NCBI GenBank assembly: GCA_050246435.1
Contig: JBFWWB010000091.1
Span: 1-11,794, forward strand
Direction of reading: 5' to 3'
DNA: 11,794 nt
DNA from: JAKFWI01 sp050246435
GTDB taxonomy: Bacteria > Pseudomonadota > Alphaproteobacteria > Caulobacterales > Aquidulcibacteraceae
The position numbers were made by a program, and so were the translations under genes. Shown one piece after another: positions 5,554 to 11,667 of this stretch. The notes under the pieces are model-generated. The model saw nothing but the letters and a program-made list of their open reading frames with translations, searched no databases and was not told the DNA's origin. How positions within the stretch are numbered: position 1 is the first letter of the stretch; every line of letters begins with the position of its first letter.

Positions 5554-8153
5554 GTGGCGACGATATTCACGATCCGATCGGGCACGACCACGACCTTGCG
5601 CACGGTGAGCCCGGCAAGGAAAGGCGCTACCCGCTCATGAGCGAGCGCGATGTCGCGCACGGCGTCTTCGCCCAGGCCCTTCGGGATTTCGATCTCGCCG
5701 CGGCGCTTGCCGTTCACCTGCACGGGCATGACGATACGCGCGTCCTCCAGCAGAGCGGCTTCAGCCTCCGGCCAGGCGGCGGTGGAGACGAACGGCGTGA
5801 AGCCGAGCGTCTCCCAGGCTTCCTCGGCCAGGTGGGGCATGAAAGGCGCGATCATCTGCGCCAACAGCCGCAGGGCTTCCCCCCGCGCCCAGGTTGTGCC
5901 CGGGCCGGCGGCGCCTTCGGCCTTCTTGATCTGGTTCATGAGATCGTAGGCGCGCGCGATCGCGCGGTTGAACCGGAAATTCTCGATGTCATCCGTCAGT
6001 CCGGCGAGCGCACGATGGCTCGCGCGGCGCAACTCCAGCGCTTCGCCTTCGTTCGCTTCCGCGGGCGCCGCAGCGCCGGGCGAAGGGGCCGTGCCTTTGT
6101 ACGCCTCGACGGCGGCCCACACGCGCTGCACGAAGCGCCAAGCGCCTTCGACGCCGGCGGCCGTCCATTGCACGTCCTTTTCAGGCGGCGAGTCCGACAG
6201 CACGAACCAGCGTAGGACGTCCGCGCCGTAATCGTGGATGAATTCGTCGAGGCTTACGGCGTTGCGCTTCGACTTCGACATCTTCTCGGCGGGACCCACC
6301 GTGACTACAGCGTTCCCGCCACGCGCCACCGCTTGGCCGTCGCGTTGCTCAACTTCTTCCGGCGCCATCCAGCGGCCGTTTTCGTCTTTGTATGTTTCGT
6401 GCGTGACCATGCCTTGCGTGAACAAGCCGGCGAAAGGTTCGCCGCTGGGCAAGGGGAGGTAGCCGCAATCGCGCATCGCGCGCGTGAAGAAGCGGGCATA
6501 GAGCAGGTGGAGCACCGCGTGCTCGACTCCGCCAACATATTGATCGACTGGCAGCCAATACGCTGCGACTGCGGGGTCGAACGGTTTGTCCGCGGATTTC
6601 GGATCGGCGAAGCGCGCGAAATACCAGGATGAATCGACGAACGTATCGAACGTATCGGTCTCGCGTTCAGCCGGCCCGCCGCATTGCGGACAAACCACAT
6701 GCTTCCACGTCGGGTGGCGCGCGAGCGGATTGCCGCCGCCGGCGACGATCTGCACATCCGTGGGCAACGTCACCGGCAATTGATCTTCCGGCACGCCGAC
6801 GACGCCGCATTTCACGCAATGCACGATCGGGATGGGGCAGCCCCAATAACGCTGGCGCGAAACGCCCCAATCGCGGAGGCGATATTGCACGGTGCGTTCG
6901 CCCGCGCCGTTCTTCTCCAACGCATCGATCGCCGCGCCGATCGCCTTTTCGGTCGGCAGGCCGTCGAGGAAGCGTGAATTGTAGATCACGCCGGGGCCGG
7001 TGTAGGCTTCCTTGTCTATTGCGTAAGTCGCCGCATCAGCGCCGGGCGGCAACACGACCGGCCGAAAGGGCAGGGCGTATTTGCGCGCGAAATCGAGGTC
7101 GCGCTGATCGCCGGCGGGCGAACCGAAGATCGCGCCGGAGCCGTAGGTGGAGAGCACGAAGTTCGCGCTCCACACCGGCAATTCCCACGTCGGATCGAAC
7201 GGGTGGCGCACCTTTAAGCCGAGATCGATCCCGACCTTTTCGGCCATTTCGATCGCCGCCTCGCTGGTGCCTAGGCGTTGGCACTCGGCGACGAAATCCG
7301 CGACGTCCTTGCGCTTCGTGGCAGCCAGGCGCGTCAGCGGGTGATCTGGCGCCACGGCGACGAAGCTGGCGCCGAACAGCGTGTCGGGCCGCGTGGAGAA
7401 TACTTCGATGCCACCATCATATCCGACGGGCTGCGTGACGAAATCGAACCGGAAGCGCGCGCCTTCGCTCCGGCCGATCCAATTCGTCTGCATCAGGCGC
7501 ACTTTATCGGGCCAGCGCTCCAGTTCTTTCAGCGCCTCAGCCAAATCGTCGGCGTATTCGGTGACCTTGAACATCCACTGCTCAAGTTCGCGAATCTCCA
7601 CCGGCGCCCCGGAACGCCAGCCGCGGCCGTCCACCACCTGTTCGTTGGCAAGCACTGTTTGATCGACGGGATCCCAGTTCACTTTCGCCGATTTGCGGTA
7701 GGCGAGGCCTTTGCGCCAGAAGGCCAGGAACATCGCCTGTTGGTGCTTGAAATATGCTGGATCGCAGGTGGCGAATTCGCGCGCCCAATCGATCGCGATG
7801 CCGAGTAGGTGCAATTGCTCGCGCATGGTTTCGATATTGGCGAGCGTCCAGGCGCGCGGGTCGGCCTCGCGCTCGATCGCGGCGTTCTCCGCCGGCAGGC
7901 CGAAGGCGTCCCATCCCATCGGGTGCAGCACGTTGAAGCCGCGGGCGCGCTTGTAGCGCGCCACAACGTCGCCCATCGCGTAGTTGCGCCCGTGTCCGAC
8001 ATGGATTGCGCCGGACGGGTAGGGGAACATCTCGAGGACGTAGTATTTCGGCCGTGCGCCGGCTTCTTCCGGCGCCAGCGCACGGAAGCAATCCGCAGCT
8101 TCCCAGGCTTTGCGCCAGCGCGGCTCGCTCTCGCGGTGATTATACCGTGGCAT
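5550..8153 (-). CDS. leuS: LeuS, leucyl-tRNA synthetase
   Basis: Class Ia aminoacyl-tRNA synthetase charging tRNA-Leu; 867 residues, a normal bacterial length. Seen in order: class I HIGH motif as HVGH (51-54) in PYPSGAIHVGHGRNYAMGD; the CP1 editing domain with STRPDTLFGA and GSGAIFGSPAGDQRD; four cysteines in two C-x2-C pairs (446/449 and 488/491) that may hold zinc; the DSSWYFAR stretch; KMSKS (624-628); an anticodon-binding helical domain; and the C-terminal tRNA-contact domain with VQVNGKRRGE. In the editing loop the His normally found before DQRD is Gly348 here. The gene lies 46 bp after the DUF3576 stop and overlaps lptE, so it is mid-operon. No T-box or leader peptide was seen. Confidence 0.98.
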   Translation of the reverse strand: MPRYNHRESEPRWRKAWEAADCFRALAPEEAGARPKYYVLEMFPYPSGAIHVGHGRNYAMGDVVARYKRARGFNVLHPMGWDAFGLPAENAAIEREADPRAWTLANIETMREQLHLLGIAIDWAREFATCDPAYFKHQQAMFLAFWRKGLAYRKSAKVNWDPVDQTVLANEQVVDGRGWRSGAPVEIRELEQWMFKVTEYADDLAEALKELERWPDKVRLMQTNWIGRSEGARFRFDFVTQPVGYDGGIEVFSTRPDTLFGASFVAVAPDHPLTRLAATKRKDVADFVAECQRLGTSEAAIEMAEKVGIDLGLKVRHPFDPTWELPVWSANFVLSTYGSGAIFGSPAGDQRDLDFARKYALPFRPVVLPPGADAATYAIDKEAYTGPGVIYNSRFLDGLPTEKAIGAAIDALEKNGAGERTVQYRLRDWGVSRQRYWGCPIPIVHCVKCGVVGVPEDQLPVTLPTDVQIVAGGGNPLARHPTWKHVVCPQCGGPAERETDTFDTFVDSSWYFARFADPKSADKPFDPAVAAYWLPVDQYVGGVEHAVLHLLYARFFTRAMRDCGYLPLPSGEPFAGLFTQGMVTHETYKDENGRWMAPEEVEQRDGQAVARGGNAVVTVGPAEKMSKSKRNAVSLDEFIHDYGADVLRWFVLSDSPPEKDVQWTAAGVEGAWRFVQRVWAAVEAYKGTAPSPGAAAPAEANEGEALELRRASHRALAGLTDDIENFRFNRAIARAYDLMNQIKKAEGAAGPGTTWARGEALRLLAQMIAPFMPHLAEEAWETLGFTPFVSTAAWPEAEAALLEDARIVMPVQVNGKRRGEIEIPKGLGEDAVRDIALAHERVAPFLAGLTVRKVVVVPDRIVNIVAT

Positions 8154-8166
8154 CGCTCAATTTCGT

Positions 8167-8185
8167 CCTGGGCGCCCCGCCCAGG
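8167..8185. other. Perfect 8-bp hairpin between the DUF3576 gene and leuS
   Basis: CCTGGGCG and CGCCCAGG pair around a CCC loop (read on the + strand) within the 46-bp gap. On the transcribed (-) strand the RNA hairpin lies about 14 bases before the leuS ATG, and its last bases contain AGGA, the only purine run resembling an SD but set about 12 bases from the start. There is no following T tract. It could attenuate read-through, stabilise a processed leuS mRNA end or mask the ribosome site. Confidence 0.5.
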
Positions 8186-8199
8186 CGCAGCGCGGCGAA

Positions 8200-8712
8200 T
8201 TAACCCCGAAGCGTAGATAGCCTCAATTCGCGGGCGCGCGAGAGGATCTTGTTCTCGATCTGAATGGCGGTGTCGGGATCGGTGGGGGCGTCCGTCCAGC
8301 CGTTGGCGGTGAGCTGCTGGCGGTTGACGCTCACCTTGATGCCGTCCGCACGCAGGCGCGTATCGAGAATGTAGGCGGTGGCCTTGAAGCGCTCGTTCGG
8401 GCGTTCGGGGTTGGCGTACCATTCGGTGGTGATGACGCCGCCATAGGGATCGGCGGAGGCCAGCGGCATGAAGCCCAGGGTGTCAAGCGTGGCGCGCCAC
8501 AGGAAGGCGTTGACGCCGATCTGTGCTTGCGGCGCGGCTTCAACCTTATCCTTCTTGCCGAACAGCGAAAAACCGCCGCCGCCGCTGCTGTCCGTCAGCC
8601 GGGATTGGCCCTCGACGCGATCTGGATTGCTGGCGCAGGCGGGCAGGGCGGCCAGCGCCGCTGCCGCCAAGGCGAGTTTCAGCCCAAGCGCGCGCTCACG
8701 AAACATGCTCAT
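8200..8712 (-). CDS. DUF3576 family lipoprotein
   Basis: A 170-residue exported protein of the alphaproteobacterial DUF3576 family, function unknown. The chosen ATG at 8712 is preceded by AGGGTAGGTCA on the - strand; an ATG two codons later is also possible. The frame stays open further upstream to 8874, but that stretch looks non-coding. The N-terminus has basic residues, a hydrophobic core and LPAC, a plausible lipobox with Cys26, although Pro at -2 is uncommon. After a Gly/Ser linker and a short basic SLFGKKDK, the conserved part runs IGVNAFLWRATLDTLGFMPL, SADPYGGVITTEWY, RFKATAYILDTRLRADGIKV and a C-terminal ENKILSRARELR. It is first in the operon with leuS, lptE and holA, suggesting an envelope role alongside LptE; that is inference. 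Confidence 0.88.
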   Translation of the reverse strand: MSMFRERALGLKLALAAAALAALPACASNPDRVEGQSRLTDSSGGGGFSLFGKKDKVEAAPQAQIGVNAFLWRATLDTLGFMPLASADPYGGVITTEWYANPERPNERFKATAYILDTRLRADGIKVSVNRQQLTANGWTDAPTDPDTAIQIENKILSRARELRLSTLRG

Positions 8713-8745
8713 TGACCTACCCTGATGCGTTCCAACCCTGCGCCG

Positions 8746-8763
8746 TGCGCGGTTTTGCGCGCA
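8746..8763. other. Hairpin in the putative 5' leader of the DUF3576 operon
   Basis: TGCGCG and CGCGCA form a 6-bp stem with the loop GTTTTG on the + strand (CAAAAC in the - strand transcript). It lies between the candidate -10 element and the DUF3576 start, so it would be in the leader RNA. No wider riboswitch fold was recognised. Confidence 0.3.
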
Positions 8764-8785
8764 TCCCCCGGCGAAATCGTGGCGA

Positions 8786-8814
8786 GGTATAGCATGTGCG
8801 CCCCGGCCCGCCAG
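8786..8814 (-). promoter_or_regulatory. Candidate sigma-70-type promoter for the DUF3576-leuS-lptE-holA operon
   Basis: On the - strand an extended -10, TGCTATACC (TATACC at 8791-8786), lies 17 bases from CTGGCG (8814-8809), a poor -35 that resembles the TTGGC seen in some alphaproteobacterial promoters. Transcription would start near 8779 and leave a leader of about 67 bases before the ATG at 8712. It is the only convincing -10 in this 272-bp divergent region, which otherwise holds no gene. Confidence 0.4.
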
Positions 8815-8877
8815 CAGAGGCGCCAGAGCCGCCTGCGGGGGCGCTAAAAAGCCGCAAAAGGTTGTGGGAATCATTTG

Positions 8878-8894
8878 GAAAGCTGCTTTCAGCT
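8878..8894. promoter_or_regulatory. Overlapping inverted repeats in the DUF3576/ntrZ divergent region
   Basis: GAAAGC-T-GCTTTC (8878-8890) is a perfect 13-bp dyad, and AGCTG-CTTT-CAGCT (8881-8894) is a second perfect dyad that shares its bases. They lie about 90 bp from each of the divergent starts or promoters, a usual place for an operator. TTGGAA (8875-8880) followed by GCTAACG (8892) faintly recalls an alphaproteobacterial promoter for the + strand gene but the spacing is short. Confidence 0.3.
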
Positions 8895-8984
8895 AACGAA
8901 TGCCGGCGAGGTGTTGCGCAATTCGCATATCCAAGCCGCACGCGATCTGCTTAGCTTATGGTCGAAGGCAAAGGGGGCTCTTCA

Positions 8985-9419
8985 GTGCGTTTGCGTCACG
9001 CCATCATGGGGATGGGCGCCGTGTTCGCCGTGTGCGGCGGCGCTGCGCACGCCGATGATGCAAAGACGCTGGCGCATGCGCTGAAAACACCCACAGAATC
9101 AACACCGTGGTTCGAGCGCTTCACCGCCAGCGCCGGCGACGCGAGCCGCCTTGCGCCGAGCGACCGCACGGTCACCTGGGCGCCGTCGGCGCGCTGGGGG
9201 CTGACGCTTAACGTCCGTGACGCCGACCGCACAAAAACCGCCGCGCGGGACGAAGCGGCAATCGGCGCATTCTACGATTTCACGCCCCGATTGCGGATTG
9301 GCGGCGAACTGCGCGTATCGGACCCCGCCGGCGTCGCTGCGGCTGGGGCGCCGGCCGGCTCCAGCAACCTCGATGAGCGCGCCGCCGGCGTGAAGCTGGA
9401 ATCCGCGTTCCGCTTCTGA
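8985..9419 (+). CDS. ntrZ: Small periplasmic protein, NtrZ-like
   Basis: A 144-residue exported protein. The GTG at 8985 is chosen because a GGGGG run (8973-8977) lies seven bases before it and because it places a compact signal peptide at the start; an ATG at 8958 would add nine residues. The signal has RLRH, a hydrophobic core IMGMGAVFAVCGG and a signal peptidase I site AHA before Asp24. The mature part has PWFERFT, a short polar stretch, RWGLTLNV, GAFYDFTPRLRIGGELRV and ends in LESAFRF, a strand-like pattern with a C-terminal aromatic residue. This pattern, and the place beside DUF3576-leuS-lptE-holA-parBA, fit NtrZ, which in Caulobacter is a periplasmic inhibitor of the sensor kinase NtrY. 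The match is from memory of the family, so the function is probable rather than certain. The C-terminus alone could also suggest an outer-membrane-associated beta protein. Confidence 0.62.
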   Translation: MRLRHAIMGMGAVFAVCGGAAHADDAKTLAHALKTPTESTPWFERFTASAGDASRLAPSDRTVTWAPSARWGLTLNVRDADRTKTAARDEAAIGAFYDFTPRLRIGGELRVSDPAGVAAAGAPAGSSNLDERAAGVKLESAFRF

Positions 9420-9436
9420 GCGCCGCCGAGCGCGCT
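9419..9436. terminator. Weak hairpin between convergent ntrZ-like and ThiE-like genes
   Basis: AGCGC and GCGCT pair across an eight-base loop, starting at the last base of the ntrZ-like stop codon and followed on the + strand by TCTT. Only 20 bp separate the two convergent stop codons. The stem is short and the T run broken, so this is a weak terminator candidate. Confidence 0.22.
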
Positions 9437-9439
9437 TCT

Positions 9440-10042
9440 TCAATCCAGGAGCAAGCCGTCTATCGCCGCCAGGCCGGCGAAGCCGCGCAACCGCGACGCA
9501 GTTTGCGCGGACATGCCGCCGAGCGCGTAAACACGCCCGCCCGCGCGCTGTGCGATCGCCGCGCCGGCGCGCGGTCCGAGCACAGGGCCCGCCGAGGGGC
9601 TGGCGCTGGGAAACACCGGAGACAGCAACAGGGCGTCCGCGCCGCGCGGCGGCGGACGCCGCCCGTGCCAGGCGGCGGTGACGATCCACGCCGGGCGCGC
9701 GCGTTTCAGGGCGAAGGCGTGCCGCGCCATGCGCTCCGGCAGGTGTGCGCCGTCCGCGCCGATGCGCCTGGCGAGGGCGGGATCGGCGGCGATCAGGAGT
9801 TTCAGCCGCCGTCTGCGGCACAGCGCGGCCAGCCGGCGCGCCACGGCTGCGCGATCGGGCGCGCCGAAATGGCGGTAAATCACGCCGGCGCCAGGCGGCA
9901 GTCGGGCGATCGCCGCTTCTGGCGCGGGCGTGCGCGAAGGATCGGTCAGAAAGAAGAGGGAAGGCGCACGCCCGCCGCCGTGCGCCCGATTGAGCCGCCG
10001 CGCGATGGCGTTTAACACCCGCACATCTCTGGCCGAAGCCAT
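9440..10042 (-). CDS. Thiamine phosphate synthase (ThiE/TenI) fold protein with altered active site
   Basis: A 200-residue TIM-barrel protein of the ThiE/TenI superfamily. Recognisable pieces are LFFLTDPSRTP near the N-terminus, GAGVIYRHFG (canonical QFRxK strand), a LLIAADPALA strand, IGADGAHLPE (canonical ADGVHLGQ), the GADALLLSPVFPSASPSAG loop (canonical GPVFPTxTK) and VYALGGMS (canonical AIGGI). Several ThiE catalytic positions are changed: the Lys of RxK is Phe, the Asn-Asp of the magnesium-binding NDR strand is Ala-Ala, and the TK lysine of the pyrophosphate loop is missing. It is therefore unlikely to be a standard thiamine phosphate synthase. The ATG at 10042 has AGAGGA nine bases upstream; a GTG at 10060 and one at 10018 are alternatives. 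It is divergent from the YggS-like gene and convergent with the ntrZ-like gene. Confidence 0.82.
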   Translation of the reverse strand: MASARDVRVLNAIARRLNRAHGGGRAPSLFFLTDPSRTPAPEAAIARLPPGAGVIYRHFGAPDRAAVARRLAALCRRRRLKLLIAADPALARRIGADGAHLPERMARHAFALKRARPAWIVTAAWHGRRPPPRGADALLLSPVFPSASPSAGPVLGPRAGAAIAQRAGGRVYALGGMSAQTASRLRGFAGLAAIDGLLLD

Positions 10043-10715
10043 GCCCAACGATCCTCTCACCCCACGCGCGGCAATCCTGGCGCGGATCGCGGCTGCCGCG
10101 CGCGCCGCGGGCCGCGATCCGGCGGAGATAGCGCTCGTCGCGGTGTCGAAACAGCAGCCGGCGGAACGCGTGGCCGATATGCTGGCGGAAGGGCAACGCT
10201 TGTTCGGCGAAAACCGCGTTCAGGAGGCGCAGGGCCGCTGGGGCCCGCTTCGCGAAGCATATCCCGACGCGCGTCTGCGCTTGATTGGCCCGCTGCAGAC
10301 AAACAAGGCGCGCGACGCGACGGCGCTGTTCGATGCGATCGACACGCTCGATCGCGATAAGCTCGCCGCCGCGCTGGCTGAAGAGATGGCGCGCAGCGGT
10401 CGCCGCCCAGAGGTGCTGATCCAGGTGAACACGGGGGAAGAGCCGCAGAAGGCGGGCGTCACGCCACGGGAGGCGGACGCCTTCATCCGCCGCGCGCGCG
10501 AAACCTACGGCCTGCCGGTGCGCGGCCTGATGTGCATTCCGCCGGAAGCGGAGGAGCCGGCGATGCATTTCGCACTGCTCGCCAAGATCGCCGCCCGCAA
10601 CGATTTGCCGGAATTGAGCATGGGGATGAGCGGCGATTTCGAATCGGCCGTCCGCTTCGGGGCGACGATGGTGCGCGTCGGCTCGGCGCTGTTTGGCGCT
10701 CGCGACGGGAGATAA
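10041..10715 (+). CDS. yggS: YggS/PLPBP family PLP-binding protein
   Basis: A 224-residue member of the YggS/PROSC family, which binds pyridoxal 5'-phosphate without known enzymatic activity and buffers PLP and amino-acid homeostasis in the cytoplasm. The fold is a type III PLP barrel like alanine racemase. Visible motifs are LVAVSKQQPAE with the PLP Lys37, LFGENRVQEA, RLIGPLQTNKARDA, VLIQVNTGEEPQKAGV, VRGLMCIPP and the phosphate-binding LSMGMSGDFESAVRFGATMVRVGSALFG. The start at 10041 follows the usual N-terminal length; an ATG at 10005 would add twelve residues and has no better ribosome site. No SD precedes 10041. A weak TTGAGC (9990) with TTAACA (10012) upstream could be a promoter giving a very short leader. 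Its start region overlaps that of the divergent ThiE-like gene. Confidence 0.93.
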   Translation: MPNDPLTPRAAILARIAAAARAAGRDPAEIALVAVSKQQPAERVADMLAEGQRLFGENRVQEAQGRWGPLREAYPDARLRLIGPLQTNKARDATALFDAIDTLDRDKLAAALAEEMARSGRRPEVLIQVNTGEEPQKAGVTPREADAFIRRARETYGLPVRGLMCIPPEAEEPAMHFALLAKIAARNDLPELSMGMSGDFESAVRFGATMVRVGSALFGARDGR

Positions 10716-10770
10716 GCAGCCTGGCGGGCTTGATCTTCGCCTGTTTGGGCCCGATCTGTCTTGCGATTTT

Positions 10771-10792
10771 GGGGCGGCGAAGCGCGCGCCCC
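10771..10792. terminator. Possible hairpin terminator after the YggS-like gene
   Basis: GGGGCG (10771-10776) pairs with CGCCCC (10787-10792) around a ten-base loop; ATTTTA follows about seven bases later. It lies in the 106-bp gap before the next gene, 14 bases or more from that gene's SD. The stem is short and the T run late, so it may equally be a leader element of the downstream gene. No convincing promoter was seen in the gap. Confidence 0.25.
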
Positions 10793-10821
10793 GCCAAGTA
10801 TTTTACGGGGAGAGACCAGAC

Positions 10822-11661
10822 ATGATGACCAGCATCGATATCGACATGGATGTGTACAAGGCGTTGAGCGATCTGCGTCCGAGCGAGGCCGCCACGATCA
10901 ACGCCGTTCTGCGCCAGATGCTGAAGCTGGGCGATGCGCCGAGCGCTGCGGCTGCCTCAGCCGTCGCCGCCGCGACGGCGCCCGCGGCGGGCGCGCAGTT
11001 GAAGGCCAATGCGAAGCCGCGCCACGCGCCTGGCGGCGGGTTGAAGGGCAAGGTCGCCGTGATCGGCGCGACCGGCAGCATCGGCGGCAAGATCGTTGAT
11101 GAAGCGCTGAGCCGCGGCGCGGAGGTCATCGCCGTCGCGCGCGATCCAGCAAAGGTGAAGGCGCAGAAGGGCGTGAGCGCGGTGGCCGGCAACGCCAACG
11201 ATCCTGAAAGCCTGACGCAAGCGCTGAAAGGCGCCGATGCGGTGCTCGTTTCGGTGAAATGGGCGGACGCCGACATCGCCAAGCTGCTTCAGGGAATCCG
11301 CGCCGCCGGCGTGAAGCGTGGCGTTTTCGTAGTTGGGCAGGGCACGCTGTTGCGCGAAGACGGTCGCCGCCAGTTCGCGCACATGGCCGAGAAGAACGGC
11401 ACGCCTGTCCCGCCGACGGTGCCGGCGATGAAGGTGCTGGATGCGCTGAAAGCGGCGAACGACCTGGAATGGACCGCGGTGAGCTGCCCCGCCGATATCC
11501 GCAGCGGTGACCGCACGGCGCAATTTCGCGTCGGCGGCGAGCTGATGATTTTCGACGCGCAGGGAACCAGCCGCATTTCGGAGCAGGATTTCGCCGTCGC
11601 GATCCTCGATGAGCTTCAAGATCCGCACTACGTCCGCAGTCAGCTCGCCGTGGCGTATTAA
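10822..11661 (+). CDS. Ribbon-helix-helix domain fused to NmrA-like NAD(P)-binding Rossmann protein
   Basis: A 279-residue cytoplasmic protein. Residues 1-37 look like a SeqA/CopG-type ribbon-helix-helix: a short strand TSIDIDM, helix DVYKALSDLR, a turn, then helix SEAATINAVLRQMLKL. Residues 38-74 form an Ala/Pro-rich linker ending in basic KANAKPRHAPGGG. From about 76 a Rossmann fold starts, with KVAVIGATGSIGG (dinucleotide loop GATGSIGG, 82-89), AVARDPAKV with Arg107 after strand 2 (an NADP preference in related proteins), and strand-3 AGNANDPESL. The end, ISEQDFAVAILDEL then a final VAY, is typical of NAD(P)H-binding atypical SDRs related to NmrA and YwnB. No SDR Tyr-x3-Lys active site is evident. 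The ATG at 10822 follows GGGGAGAG at good spacing; the frame is open upstream to 10693 but that overlaps the YggS-like gene and looks non-coding. Domain calls are by eye. Confidence 0.85.
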   Translation: MMTSIDIDMDVYKALSDLRPSEAATINAVLRQMLKLGDAPSAAAASAVAAATAPAAGAQLKANAKPRHAPGGGLKGKVAVIGATGSIGGKIVDEALSRGAEVIAVARDPAKVKAQKGVSAVAGNANDPESLTQALKGADAVLVSVKWADADIAKLLQGIRAAGVKRGVFVVGQGTLLREDGRRQFAHMAEKNGTPVPPTVPAMKVLDALKAANDLEWTAVSCPADIRSGDRTAQFRVGGELMIFDAQGTSRISEQDFAVAILDELQDPHYVRSQLAVAY

Positions 11662-11667
11662 CGATTT

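Noticed and set aside
6629..7438. 269-codon + strand frame opposite leuS
   Set aside because: Almost pure Arg/Ala/Ser low complexity, mirrored from LeuRS codons.
8868..8872. GAATC, a possible CcrM (GANTC) methylation site in the divergent gap
   Set aside because: GANTC occurs many times inside genes of this window, so a single intergenic copy is not notable.
8713..8874. N-terminal extension of the DUF3576 frame to an upstream ATG
   Set aside because: The extension would place 54 residues before a good signal peptide and lipobox, and it covers the candidate promoter; the ATG at 8712 has a better ribosome site.
9099..10568. 489-codon open frame on the - strand across the ntrZ-like, ThiE-like and YggS-like genes
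   Set aside because: It has an Arg/Ala-dominated composition, no recognisable motif, and runs through three genes with clear family motifs in other frames. It is a shadow frame caused by high GC.
10730..10758. TTGATC with GATCTG at 17-base spacing as a promoter for the RHH-Rossmann gene
   Set aside because: The -10 hexamer matches poorly, and no operator-like repeat accompanies it.
10693..10821. N-terminal extension of the RHH-Rossmann frame
   Set aside because: It overlaps the end of the YggS-like gene, has no family-like sequence, and the ATG at 10822 has a strong SD.
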